Assembly: GCA_023382675.1 (NCBI GenBank) | Contig: JAHDWN010000010.1 | Location: 103,118 to 167,117, forward strand | DNA: 64,000 nt | Direction of reading: 5' to 3' | Source of the DNA: Anaerolineae bacterium | Lineage (GTDB): Bacteria; Chloroflexota; Anaerolineae; Aggregatilineales; Phototrophicaceae | Shown: piece after piece, positions 1-7,725 of the stretch | Numbering within the stretch: position 1 is the first letter of the stretch | Layout of the letters: every line of letters begins with the position of its first letter | Notes under the pieces: model-generated | Told to the model about the DNA's origin: nothing | Seen by the model: the letters and a program-made list of their open reading frames with translations, nothing else | Databases searched by the model: none | Translations under genes and position numbers: made by a program

Positions 1-725
1 TTCCGGACTCGCTGATGACGATGGGGCGCTATCGCGATGGCGAGCTGGTGGTCTTTGCCGAGGGGACGCAAACGCTGGTTGACGCTTTGGCAAGCCGTCT
101 GACTGCGCCGATCATGCAGCGCATGGCTGTCAGCAGCCTGGGCTTGATCGATGATCGGCGTTATGGTGTCTGCCTGGAAAATGGCGTCATGCTCGAAGCG
201 CGGGGCATCGTTGTCGCTGTGCCCGCCCGCTATGCCGATCACATGCTGCGGACGCTCGCGCCGGAAGCCGCGCTCTTGCTCAATGACTACCGTTACGATC
301 CGGTCGCACGTGTGCATCTCGGCTTTCAGGCGCAGGCTGTCCCGCGCGAACTGCCCATTGCTACCGGCGGCCTGTTCAAATTCGCCGAAAGCTACGGGCT
401 GCCCGGACGTGTGCCTGCTGATCACGTGCTGGTGCGCGCCGGGGTGCGCCTGGATGTTGAACCGAGCGTCGCCACGCCCGACCAGGCGTTGGCAGGGGCG
501 CGTATGCATTTCGACGCCGAGCCCGTGTTGGCGCGCGTACACTATTGGCCGGAAGCCGATCCCCTGACGCGCTATCTGCCAGAGCATAGCGCCATCATGG
601 ATGCCATGGATGCCGCCCTGCCGCCCGGTATCGTGCTCGTGGGCAGCGACTACCGTGCCCGACGGCTGCCCGATCAGGTGGCGCAGGGGCGTTTAGCCGC
701 GCGCAAGATCGCAGATGTGCTGTGA
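1..725 (+). CDS. Protoporphyrinogen oxidase-like FAD enzyme, C-terminal part (5' end outside window)
   Basis: The reading frame is open from base 3, so the start lies upstream of the window. The visible C-terminal ~240 residues have the layout of the FAD-dependent amine-oxidase/protoporphyrinogen oxidase family: an F-x-EGTQTLVDAL segment where the family has its 'GGxxxLxxAL' stretch, a VVVAVPA strand, a YDPVARVHLGF strand, and a C-terminal GSDYRARRLPDQVAQGRLAA segment that in the family closes the FAD site. The family oxidises protoporphyrinogen IX in haem synthesis, but related amine or carotenoid oxidases share the fold and the N-terminal dinucleotide-binding motif cannot be seen. Its stop overlaps the GTG start of the next gene by 4 bases, so the two are probably co-translated. 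Confidence 0.6.
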   Translation, partial: PDSLMTMGRYRDGELVVFAEGTQTLVDALASRLTAPIMQRMAVSSLGLIDDRRYGVCLENGVMLEARGIVVAVPARYADHMLRTLAPEAALLLNDYRYDPVARVHLGFQAQAVPRELPIATGGLFKFAESYGLPGRVPADHVLVRAGVRLDVEPSVATPDQALAGARMHFDAEPVLARVHYWPEADPLTRYLPEHSAIMDAMDAALPPGIVLVGSDYRARRLPDQVAQGRLAARKIADVL

Positions 726-1237
726 AGGCGGTTTTACTCACCGGCAGGCCGGGCGTGGGCAAGACGACGACAATCCGCACCATCGTGGCGCAGTTGGGGC
801 TGCCTGCGGGCGGTTTCTACTCGGAGGAGATCATTGAGGCCGGGCAGCGCGTCGGCTTCCGCATCGTCACGCTGGATGGGCGCAGCGGGTTGCTCGCTCG
901 CTTCAAGCTGCCTGGCGCGAAGATCTGCATCGGCAAGTATGGCGTCACGCTGGAGGCGCTCGAAACCATCGGCATCAACAGTATCCGCCAGGGCATCGCC
1001 GCCGGGTTGGTCGTGATCGATGAGATCGGGCCGATGGAGATCAAGTCCGCCGCGTTTTGTGCCGCTGTCGATGTGGCGCTCGCCAGCCCGGCTCGCATTC
1101 TGGGCACGATCGTCAAACGCAGCACGCCCTTTACCGACGCGATCAAAGTTCGTGCGGATGTCGAGGTAATCGAGATCACACCGCAGAACCGGGATGTGTT
1201 GACACAATCATTGTGCCAGCGCTTCAAGAGTGCCTGA
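722..1237 (+). CDS. THEP1-type nucleoside-triphosphatase
   Basis: A 171-residue P-loop protein that starts at GTG and overlaps the previous stop by 4 bases. A Walker A motif, GRPGVGKTT, sits at residues 8-16. The family signature GFYSEE is at about 31-36, and the Walker B segment VVIDEIGPME ends in D100-E101. Length and motif order match the NTPase_1/THEP1 family, small enzymes that hydrolyse ATP, GTP and other NTPs slowly and whose physiological role is unclear. No extra domain is present. Coupling to a haem-oxidase-like gene gives no firm functional hint. Confidence 0.85.
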   Translation: MKAVLLTGRPGVGKTTTIRTIVAQLGLPAGGFYSEEIIEAGQRVGFRIVTLDGRSGLLARFKLPGAKICIGKYGVTLEALETIGINSIRQGIAAGLVVIDEIGPMEIKSAAFCAAVDVALASPARILGTIVKRSTPFTDAIKVRADVEVIEITPQNRDVLTQSLCQRFKSA

Positions 1238-1270
1238 TACAATGGCGGCAACACCACAGACGAGGATGAT

Positions 1271-1900
1271 ATGACCAATCCCCAATGGCTCGATTGGGCG
1301 CAGCGCTTGCAGATGATTGCCCAGGACGGTCTGAGTTACGACCCGCGACCGTTTGATCAGATGCGCTTCGAGCAGATACGCGATATTGCTGCCGAGATCA
1401 TCGCTCACTATGGTGGCGCAGATTTCCAGACTGTCCACGCATTATTTGCCGGTGAAAAAGGTCATGCCACCCCTAAGGTCGATTCGCGCGGCGTCGTCTT
1501 TCGCGGCGACGAAATCCTGCTCGTGCAGGAGAAAGCCGACGGCAACCGCTGGACGCTGCCGGGCGGCTGGGTCGATATTAACGAACCGCCGAGTCTGGCG
1601 GTCGAGCGCGAAGTCTGGGAGGAGAGCGGCTACCGCGTGCGCGCGACGAAGTTGCTGGCACTCTATGACCGCAACCAGCATGATCATCCGCCGCACATCT
1701 ATCATATCTACAAGATCTTTTTTCGCTGTGAACTGCTCAGCGATGAACGCGCCGAGGGCGACAATCTGGAGACGGCGGGCGTTGGCTTCTTCAAACTGGA
1801 CGCGCTTCCAGAGTTGTCCCTCGGTCGTGTAACCCCGGCGCAGATTGCCCGCTTTTTCGAGCATCGCCTGCATCCAGACTGGCCGACGGATTTCGATTAA
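1271..1900 (+). CDS. NUDIX hydrolase with NUDIX_N_2-type N-terminal domain
   Basis: A 209-residue protein. The complete Nudix box (G-x5-E-x7-RE-V-x-EE-x-G) runs from G99 to Y121, with E105, R113, E114, E117 and E118 all present, so the metal site should be active. About 65 residues in front of the Nudix fold resemble the helical N-terminal domain of the YjhB-like subgroup, which acts on ADP-ribose, CDP-choline or related nucleoside diphosphates. The exact substrate cannot be read from the sequence. It starts 33 bases after the THEP1-type NTPase with a GAGGAT element ahead of the ATG, so it probably belongs to the same transcript. Confidence 0.88.
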   Translation: MTNPQWLDWAQRLQMIAQDGLSYDPRPFDQMRFEQIRDIAAEIIAHYGGADFQTVHALFAGEKGHATPKVDSRGVVFRGDEILLVQEKADGNRWTLPGGWVDINEPPSLAVEREVWEESGYRVRATKLLALYDRNQHDHPPHIYHIYKIFFRCELLSDERAEGDNLETAGVGFFKLDALPELSLGRVTPAQIARFFEHRLHPDWPTDFD

Positions 1901-2118
1901 TTGACTCTCTACAAAAGCGAAAACTGCTGTAGAATCTTGAAGGTTTGCATCTACCCCATTTGAAAAGGCTTGCTGGCAAAGATGATGCATGTTCCTCTGT
2001 GCCATCTCCGTCCGATTTGATACCCGTCCAGGTTCACTTGCGCGCTGATTGCGGCGCGCCCGTCATTCGCTTCTCACGTTCTTTGCTGGCGCTCGAAACA
2101 TTCGATATTTGAGGGACA

Positions 2119-2595
2119 ATGAATATCGAGATCACAGAAGCGACCGCTGCCGAAGCGGCCCTGGTCCATCATGTCATGCAGGCTGCCTTTTCACAGTATT
2201 CGCAGGACAGTTTTCCAGCTTTTGCGGCGCATCACGAAACGGTCGATGATGTTGCCGCTGCCATGCACCAGGGCGGCGCAGTGCTCGCATGGCTCTGGGG
2301 TGAGGCGGTTGGTTCTGCGCGTTATCGACTTCAGCCCGAACACTTCATCATCGAGCGCGTCTCTGTCCTGCCTGAGTATCAGGGACGCGGCATCGCTGGG
2401 GCGATGATGTCCTATCTCGAAACCGTGGCTCTGAGTTACGGCTACGCACACGTCGAACTGATGACACGCCATTCGCTGACGAAAAACATCGCCCTCTATC
2501 AGCGACTTGGCTATGAACTCGTGGAAACCGATCCCGCTACGGGGCGCGTCTGGATGACGAAACGGCTCGAAGCGGATACACTCGTGCTGGCCTGA
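2119..2595 (+). CDS. GNAT-family N-acetyltransferase
   Basis: A 158-residue single-domain GNAT protein. The acetyl-CoA pyrophosphate loop appears as EYQGRGIAGAMM (Q88, G89, G91, G94) after the strand FIIERVSVLP, and the last part has the usual NIALYQRLGYELVE strand-helix. GAGGG sits a few bases before the ATG. The family transfers acetyl groups to amines; the acceptor is unknown. The 218 bases upstream hold no convincing gene, so it probably has its own promoter, which I could not identify. Confidence 0.85.
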   Translation: MNIEITEATAAEAALVHHVMQAAFSQYSQDSFPAFAAHHETVDDVAAAMHQGGAVLAWLWGEAVGSARYRLQPEHFIIERVSVLPEYQGRGIAGAMMSYLETVALSYGYAHVELMTRHSLTKNIALYQRLGYELVETDPATGRVWMTKRLEADTLVLA

Positions 2596-2626
2596 CCGTT
2601 CGACCTGCCGATTCAGGAGTCAATCT

Positions 2627-3403
2627 ATGCCACGTCTGGCAATCCGGGAAGATCTGCTGTCCGGGCAGACCACCATGGAAAGATTCGTGTACGCCGCACG
2701 CCTGGGCATCCCCGCCGTCGAGCTTTCAGCGGATGGACTTGGCGAGCGGATCGATGAAGTTGTCGAAGCGATGGCCGCGACCGGCCTGGAGATCGCTGCC
2801 ATCGATCACGGGCCGCGCGGCGGCATCCTGCATGTCGATCCTGGCGAACGTGAGCGCGCGCTCGCGGAACTTCGCCAGTCGATTTGCGACGCGGCGGATC
2901 TGGGTGCAAGCGGCGTTGTCTTTGTCCCGCAGTTCGGCGCGCTCATGCTTCCCGATCTCACACCCTTTCTGAGCGCGGAAGGACTGGCGGCGGAACTGCT
3001 GCTCTCGCATCTACGCACGCTCGAAGACTATGCGGCTGCCATGGGTGTGAGTCTGTTCATCCGCTCGCTGCGCCAGCAGGAAAGCGCTTTTCTCCACCGA
3101 TTCGAGGCTGCGGCTGCCATCGCTCGTAAGCGGAACCATCCCTCCGTGCGTGTGGCAGCCGGCACGTTTGATCTTCATGCCGAGGGGGTGGATATTCCTG
3201 CGACATTACGCCCATGCGCGGATATGCTCGGCTACCTCTATCTAGTGGAGGCGGGTCTCGATGCGGCTGCCATTGCTGCCGTAGCCTCGGCGCTTAAGGC
3301 GAATGACTATAACGGCTGGGTGACGCTCGAAAGCCGCGCACCTCAGGCCGAACACGATCTGTCCGCCGCTGTCGAATCGCTGCGCGCGTCCGGCTTCGCT
3401 TGA
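2627..3403 (+). CDS. Sugar phosphate isomerase/epimerase-like TIM-barrel protein, metal site probably altered
   Basis: A 258-residue protein with a strong AGGAGT ribosome binding site. The pattern of strands and helices (IPAVELSADG, LEIAAIDHGP, GASGVVFVPQFG) fits the AP-endonuclease-2/xylose-isomerase-like barrel family of sugar isomerases and inosose dehydratases. Typical members bind a divalent metal through Glu, Asp, His and Glu. Here the strand that normally reads 'lxlEplNr' is LFIRSLRQQ, with Arg in place of the metal Glu. The terminal strand keeps TLES. Catalysis may be lost or changed. It ends 7 bases before a convergent gene. Confidence 0.65.
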   Translation: MPRLAIREDLLSGQTTMERFVYAARLGIPAVELSADGLGERIDEVVEAMAATGLEIAAIDHGPRGGILHVDPGERERALAELRQSICDAADLGASGVVFVPQFGALMLPDLTPFLSAEGLAAELLLSHLRTLEDYAAAMGVSLFIRSLRQQESAFLHRFEAAAAIARKRNHPSVRVAAGTFDLHAEGVDIPATLRPCADMLGYLYLVEAGLDAAAIAAVASALKANDYNGWVTLESRAPQAEHDLSAAVESLRASGFA

Positions 3404-3410
3404 TGTGTGG

Positions 3411-5174
3411 CTACGACTTCTTGAATTGGGTGTGCTCCCATTCAGCGAAGCGCTCGCGTAGTTTTAGCCGCTGGTATTTGCCGGTGCTCGTCACCGGGAT
3501 CTCTGTGCCAAAGACCACCACCTTCGGACTCTTCTCGAACGTCATCCGTGCCCGGCAGTGTTCGAGAATCTCTGATTCGGTTGCTTCTGTACCCTCGTTG
3601 AGCACGACGTAAGCGCCGACCTCTTCGCCGTAGTAATCGTTCGGGAACGCAACCGCCAGCCCGACTTTGACCCCCGGCACTTCAAGCAGCACTTCCTCGA
3701 TGTCGAACGGGCTGAATTTCACGCCGCCCCGGTTGATCAGCTCCTTGATCCGCCCGGTGATGAAGAAGAAGCTACGTCCATACTCGTCCGTCTGGTAAAA
3801 GCCTTCGTCACCGCTGCGAAACCAGCCAAATTTGAACGTCTCTTGATTGGCGTCGGGGCGCAGGTAGTAGTAGCGCATGACGTTGTGCCCGCGAATGCAG
3901 ATTTCGCCGCGCTCGCCGGGGGGCAGTTCGCGCCCTTCGCCAAGCGGATCGAAGATCGCCATCTCGTTCGGCTCGATGGGGCAGCCGATGCTCGGATAGC
4001 CGTAATCGAACATCCAGTGGCGGTGCTCATCCCACGACAGGTTGATCGGCAAAAAGCAGCTATAGCACGTCGTTTCGCTTAAGCCGTAGCCATGGAGCAC
4101 GGGGACGCCGAAGCGCTCCTCGAACGCCTTCGCCAGCGACATCGCCAGCGTACCCGCGCCGCAAACCAGATGCCGGAAATGCCGCAGTTGGTGCTTCTCC
4201 ACGCCATCGCCCCAGATCGATGCAGCCTGCGCCGCCTGCGCATCCGCAAAATCCAGGCAGAATTGGAGCAGCGTCGGCACGACACTGACGACATGCACCT
4301 TTTCCTCGGCGATCCGCCTCCAGAAGGTAGACGACGAGTAAGCACGGTTGAGCACTGTGGAGCCGCCGACCAACAGCGGCGTCATTATCGTCACGACGAT
4401 GCCATTGACATGATGGATCGGCAGCACACACATCATGCGCTGGTTGCCGGTGATCGCCTGCCATTGGGAAATGCCCTTGGCGTCGATCATCAAATTGTAC
4501 TGCGTCAGCACCACGCCCTTGGGCGCGCCGGTCGTGCCGCTCGTGTAGACCAGCAGCGCCTCGTCGTCCAATTCTGGTCGTTCGTCAGTGCTGACGAAAG
4601 TATTTGGGCGCGAGGCGATCTCTGCCGTGAACTCCGGGTAGGAAGTCGGCGCGCTGCTGCCCATCACGACCATCTGCCGGATGTTGGGCGCTCCCAGCTC
4701 TTCATCCGTGCCAAGAATGATCTGCTCGGCGCGCTCCAGGTATTCGGCGCGCACGAAGCAGACGACAGCTTCACTGTTGCGCAGGATGTAGGCGATGCGC
4801 CGGTCATCCTCGGCGATGTTCTGCGGCGCAACCGCCGCACCGATCAACCAGCACGCAAAATAGAGAATGACCGTGTCGGTATGATTAAAAGCGATGGTTG
4901 CCACCCGGTCGCCACGGCGCACACCCAGATCGTCATACAGATAGCTTGCCGCCTGGTGTACACGCGCGTTGAACGCGGCGTAGGTGTATTCCTCTCGATT
5001 GGCGTCGGCGTCGTAATGGATCAGAAAGACCTTTTCCGGTGTCGCCGTGGCGTGTAACGAGAGTAAATGCCGTAAGTTCCGAAAGGGCACACGATGTGTT
5101 TCTGGCGATATGTTATTGACCGTGCGCGCCGCCCGGATGTTGGCGAGCGTTTGCGCATCGACTGATTGCGTCAT
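3411..5174 (-). CDS. AMP-forming acyl-CoA synthetase (ANL superfamily)
   Basis: A 587-residue adenylate-forming enzyme. It carries the ATP loop TSGTTGAPKG at 211-220, the aromatic/adenine motif GYGLSETTC, the hinge region SGDEGFYQTDEYGRSFFITGR with its ribose-binding Asp and hinge Arg, and the C-terminal catalytic lysine in STGKYQR (K566). The architecture is that of medium-chain or crotonobetaine/carnitine-CoA ligases: a carboxylate is activated to an acyl-AMP and then passed to CoA. The acid is not predictable. The gene lies 18 bases after an unknown gene on the same strand (5193-5708), so they probably form a two-gene unit. Confidence 0.88.
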   Translation of the reverse strand: MTQSVDAQTLANIRAARTVNNISPETHRVPFRNLRHLLSLHATATPEKVFLIHYDADANREEYTYAAFNARVHQAASYLYDDLGVRRGDRVATIAFNHTDTVILYFACWLIGAAVAPQNIAEDDRRIAYILRNSEAVVCFVRAEYLERAEQIILGTDEELGAPNIRQMVVMGSSAPTSYPEFTAEIASRPNTFVSTDERPELDDEALLVYTSGTTGAPKGVVLTQYNLMIDAKGISQWQAITGNQRMMCVLPIHHVNGIVVTIMTPLLVGGSTVLNRAYSSSTFWRRIAEEKVHVVSVVPTLLQFCLDFADAQAAQAASIWGDGVEKHQLRHFRHLVCGAGTLAMSLAKAFEERFGVPVLHGYGLSETTCYSCFLPINLSWDEHRHWMFDYGYPSIGCPIEPNEMAIFDPLGEGRELPPGERGEICIRGHNVMRYYYLRPDANQETFKFGWFRSGDEGFYQTDEYGRSFFFITGRIKELINRGGVKFSPFDIEEVLLEVPGVKVGLAVAFPNDYYGEEVGAYVVLNEGTEATESEILEHCRARMTFEKSPKVVVFGTEIPVTSTGKYQRLKLRERFAEWEHTQFKKS

Positions 5175-5192
5175 AGCGATAGTTGAGATGCA

Positions 5193-5708
5193 CTAATTTC
5201 GCTTAAAACCGAATTTGATGAACGGATCGCTTGTTTCGTGGTTTCTGCCGCTTGCCAGCACGAAGATACGTGTATCGACGCTCTTGAGCTTCAGCAACCG
5301 CTCCTGGTCGGACAAAGGCTGCCAGCGCGAAAAGATTGCGACAAAGGTGCCATCCCGATTCGGGATCACATCGCGTGCATTGATATCTGCATACGAAAGC
5401 ATCCGGATAACCTCCTCCAACGGGATCTGTTCGAATTCCGGGTCTGCGAACCTCCCCGTTTGGGTGGATCGTTTGTCTGTCACGCTGGTCTCGGCCTCTG
5501 TGTCGCCAGCCTGTCCTTTCAGGATGTTCGCCAGTTCGACTGCCGATTTATAATAGCCTTCGGCCAGTCCGCGCAGATATTCTGCCTGGGGATCACCCGG
5601 CGTTTTACGTTTGGCTTCTGCGGCTTGATCGCGTGCTTTGAGCGTCAGCCGGTTCGCCAGGGAGCGTAGCTGCGACATCTGGTCCTTATTGAGGGAATTT
5701 GTGCTCAT
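5193..5708 (-). CDS. Hypothetical protein, 171 aa
   Basis: I do not recognise this protein. It is soluble, with a helical, Lys/Arg/Ala-rich N-terminal half (about residues 1-65, perhaps a helical hairpin), a polar linker, and a C-terminal alpha/beta part from about residue 90 (EQIPLEEVIRMLSYADIN, then GTFVAIFSRWQPLSDQ). There is no signal peptide, membrane span or metal motif. It is separated by only 18 bases from the acyl-CoA synthetase downstream, which suggests co-transcription. Coding bias and good codon structure make it very likely real. Confidence 0.75.
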   Translation of the reverse strand: MSTNSLNKDQMSQLRSLANRLTLKARDQAAEAKRKTPGDPQAEYLRGLAEGYYKSAVELANILKGQAGDTEAETSVTDKRSTQTGRFADPEFEQIPLEEVIRMLSYADINARDVIPNRDGTFVAIFSRWQPLSDQERLLKLKSVDTRIFVLASGRNHETSDPFIKFGFKRN

Positions 5709-5851
5709 CGCTTAGTTCTCGTAACCTATATTGTAGACATATTATGGTCGCAGTTTCATCATCTGTGCAAACAAGTTTGTTGATCTGTAGCTGAGAAATC
5801 GGTACCGGCATCTCTGGCGTGCCAGAGCCGGTGTGCGAAAGACAGGGTTCA

Positions 5852-7102
5852 ATGCAAAACAACATCACATTGCTGCAAAACAGACGTATCCTGCTGGGCA
5901 TTACGGGCAGCATTGCCTGCTATAAAGCCGTCGATCTTGCCAGTAAGCTGACGCAGGCGGGCGCGCTGATCGATGTCATCATGACTCGCGCCGCCCAACA
6001 GTTCGTCACACCGCTCACGTTTCAGGCGGTGACCGGACGTGCGACGTATACCGATATGTGGCAAACAGACTCCGGCGGTGCGCTGCCGACGCACATTGCC
6101 CACGTTGGCCTGGCCGAAGGCGCAGATCTCCTCGCCGTTATCCCGGCGACGGCGCATACCATCGCGCGCCTTGCCCACGGCTTTGCTAACGATTTATTGT
6201 CCGTAACGGCGCTGGCCGCGCGCTGTCCATTGCTCATTGCTCCGGCGATGGATGGCGCGATGTACAGTCATCCTGCCGTCCAGGGCAACCTGGAAATCTT
6301 GCGGTCGCGCGGCGCATGGATTATCGAGCCGGAGGAGGGGCGTTTCGCTTCTGGACTTGTCGGCAAGGGCCGTCTGCCGGAGACGCCCACGCTGATCGGC
6401 GCTATCCGCAGGGCACTGGGCGCGCGTGGGGCGCTGGCCGGTCGCCGCGTGGTCGTTACCGCCGGGGGCACGCGCGAACCGCTCGATCCTGTGCGCTATC
6501 TCACCAACCGTTCCAGCGGCAAGCAGGGCTATGCGCTGGCGCAGGCTGCCGTCGACGCGGGGGCGGCGGTTACGCTGATCACTGCGGCGCGTGGGCTGCC
6601 TGTGCCATATGGCGCGGACGCTGTTCCGGTAGAGACCGCTGCGGAAATGCACGACTCCGTGTTGCAGCACGTGGCAACTGCCGATGCGCTGCTGATGGCA
6701 GCGGCGGTCGCCGACTTCCGTCCGCAGGCGGCAGCGCCGAACAAGATCAAGAAGAGCGAACTCGATCAAGATGCGCCGACGATCCAGCTTGAACGCACGG
6801 CAGACATTCTCGCCGCCGTCAAAGATCGGCGTGCTCAGACAGGCTTCCCGCGTGTAACCGTCGGTTTCGCCGCTGAAAGCCAGGAACTGCTCACCTACGC
6901 GCGTGACAAAATCACACGCAAAGGCGTCGATTTGCTCGTCGCTAACGACATCAGCGCAGCGGATGCCGGTTTCGATGTGGATACCAACCGTGTCATCATC
7001 CTGAACATGGACGGGGAAGCCGAAACTCTGCCCCTGGCGAGCAAAGCCGTCGTCAGCGAAGCCATCCTGGAGCGCGTCGCGAAACTGCTGGAAGGCCGCT
7101 AG
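5852..7102 (+). CDS. coaBC: Bifunctional phosphopantothenoylcysteine decarboxylase / phosphopantothenate-cysteine ligase
   Basis: A 416-residue two-domain enzyme of coenzyme A synthesis. The N-terminal flavoprotein domain (CoaC) has GITGSIACYK and the substrate clamp PAMDGAM, where many homologues have Asn instead of Asp. The C-terminal domain (CoaB) has GGTREPLDPVR, the NRSSGKQG loop, AAVADFRP, the NKIKK lysines and VANDIS. It joins cysteine to 4'-phosphopantothenate with CTP and then decarboxylates the product. I chose the ATG at 5852 because the preceding in-frame GTG at 5819 adds a poor 11-residue extension that overlaps an inverted repeat, CTCTGGC/GCCAGAG. The gene is convergent with the next cluster, overlapping its end by 4 bases. 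Confidence 0.93.
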   Translation: MQNNITLLQNRRILLGITGSIACYKAVDLASKLTQAGALIDVIMTRAAQQFVTPLTFQAVTGRATYTDMWQTDSGGALPTHIAHVGLAEGADLLAVIPATAHTIARLAHGFANDLLSVTALAARCPLLIAPAMDGAMYSHPAVQGNLEILRSRGAWIIEPEEGRFASGLVGKGRLPETPTLIGAIRRALGARGALAGRRVVVTAGGTREPLDPVRYLTNRSSGKQGYALAQAAVDAGAAVTLITAARGLPVPYGADAVPVETAAEMHDSVLQHVATADALLMAAAVADFRPQAAAPNKIKKSELDQDAPTIQLERTADILAAVKDRRAQTGFPRVTVGFAAESQELLTYARDKITRKGVDLLVANDISAADAGFDVDTNRVIILNMDGEAETLPLASKAVVSEAILERVAKLLEGR

Positions 7103-7725
7103 TTCGCCATCTCCAGCAGATCGTTCGCATTCATCCAATCCGCGATCTGCTCGCAGGCGGCGTCAAATTGACCATCAGTTACGTCGATCTCCATCCACGG
7201 CAGCATCGAGTTCTGCACGACGCGGCGGAAATCGGCCTGCTCTTCGATGAAGATTTCCAGATTGTCGTATTGGGACGGATTACCGGAGACTTTCAGGCGT
7301 TCTGCGCGCGCTGCATAGAATGAGTCCGGCTTGCGCGTACAGAGCACGACGCAGAAATTCAGAGGCTTGAGCCGCTGTTCCAGCCAGCGAAAGCTGTACT
7401 CGCGCCCCTCGTGCGCCTGATAGACTTGCGTCGAGATGTGGAAACGGTCGATGATCCACGAATAATAGCGCTGCAATTCGAACAGGCGCGCCCAGGTATG
7501 GTACGTCTCCATCGCCAACGCTTCCTCGTCCGGCTGGAAGTTGATCGGCCCACGCCCCCATGGCTGATTAGAGAATGTACACCACTCGCCGGAGATCAGC
7601 GGCGAGTGATACTGGTATTTGCGGGGACCAACGATCCTGGGATGCTCATTGAGTGCGAAGGCCAGGTCGGTTTTGTGGGTCAGGCGTGTGCCTTCCAGAA
7701 TGATTTTCGGTGTCAGTTTGCTCAT
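7099..7725 (-). CDS. Thymidylate-kinase-like protein with degenerate P-loop
   Basis: A 208-residue protein starting at an ATG that overlaps the stop of the VWA gene (TAATG). The order of elements resembles thymidylate and nucleoside kinases: a first strand and loop KIILEGTRLTHKTDLA, a central IIDRFHISTQVYQ helix equivalent to the 'DRYhxSxxvYq' motif, then a base-binding CVVLCTRKPDSF strand. The P-loop should read GxxGxGK[ST]; here it is EGTRLTHKT, lacking the second and third glycines. It may bind a nucleotide differently or not at all. The terminal 50 residues are helical. Its conserved place behind the VWA protein suggests a role in that cluster. Confidence 0.6.
   Translation of the reverse strand: MSKLTPKIILEGTRLTHKTDLAFALNEHPRIVGPRKYQYHSPLISGEWCTFSNQPWGRGPINFQPDEEALAMETYHTWARLFELQRYYSWIIDRFHISTQVYQAHEGREYSFRWLEQRLKPLNFCVVLCTRKPDSFYAARAERLKVSGNPSQYDNLEIFIEEQADFRRVVQNSMLPWMEIDVTDGQFDAACEQIADWMNANDLLEMAN

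Noticed and set aside
4092-5057. Long open frame (321 codons) on the plus strand
   Set aside because: It is the antisense of the acyl-CoA synthetase, whose motifs are complete; the antisense product is His/Arg-rich with no domain.
5811-5826. Hairpin CTCTGGC/GCCAGAG before coaBC as a riboswitch or terminator
   Set aside because: The stem has only 7 pairs and a 2-base loop, with no T run and no recognisable aptamer.
6194-7138. Open frame of 314 codons on the minus strand
   Set aside because: Antisense of coaBC, which is clearly the real gene; composition is typical of a high-GC shadow frame.
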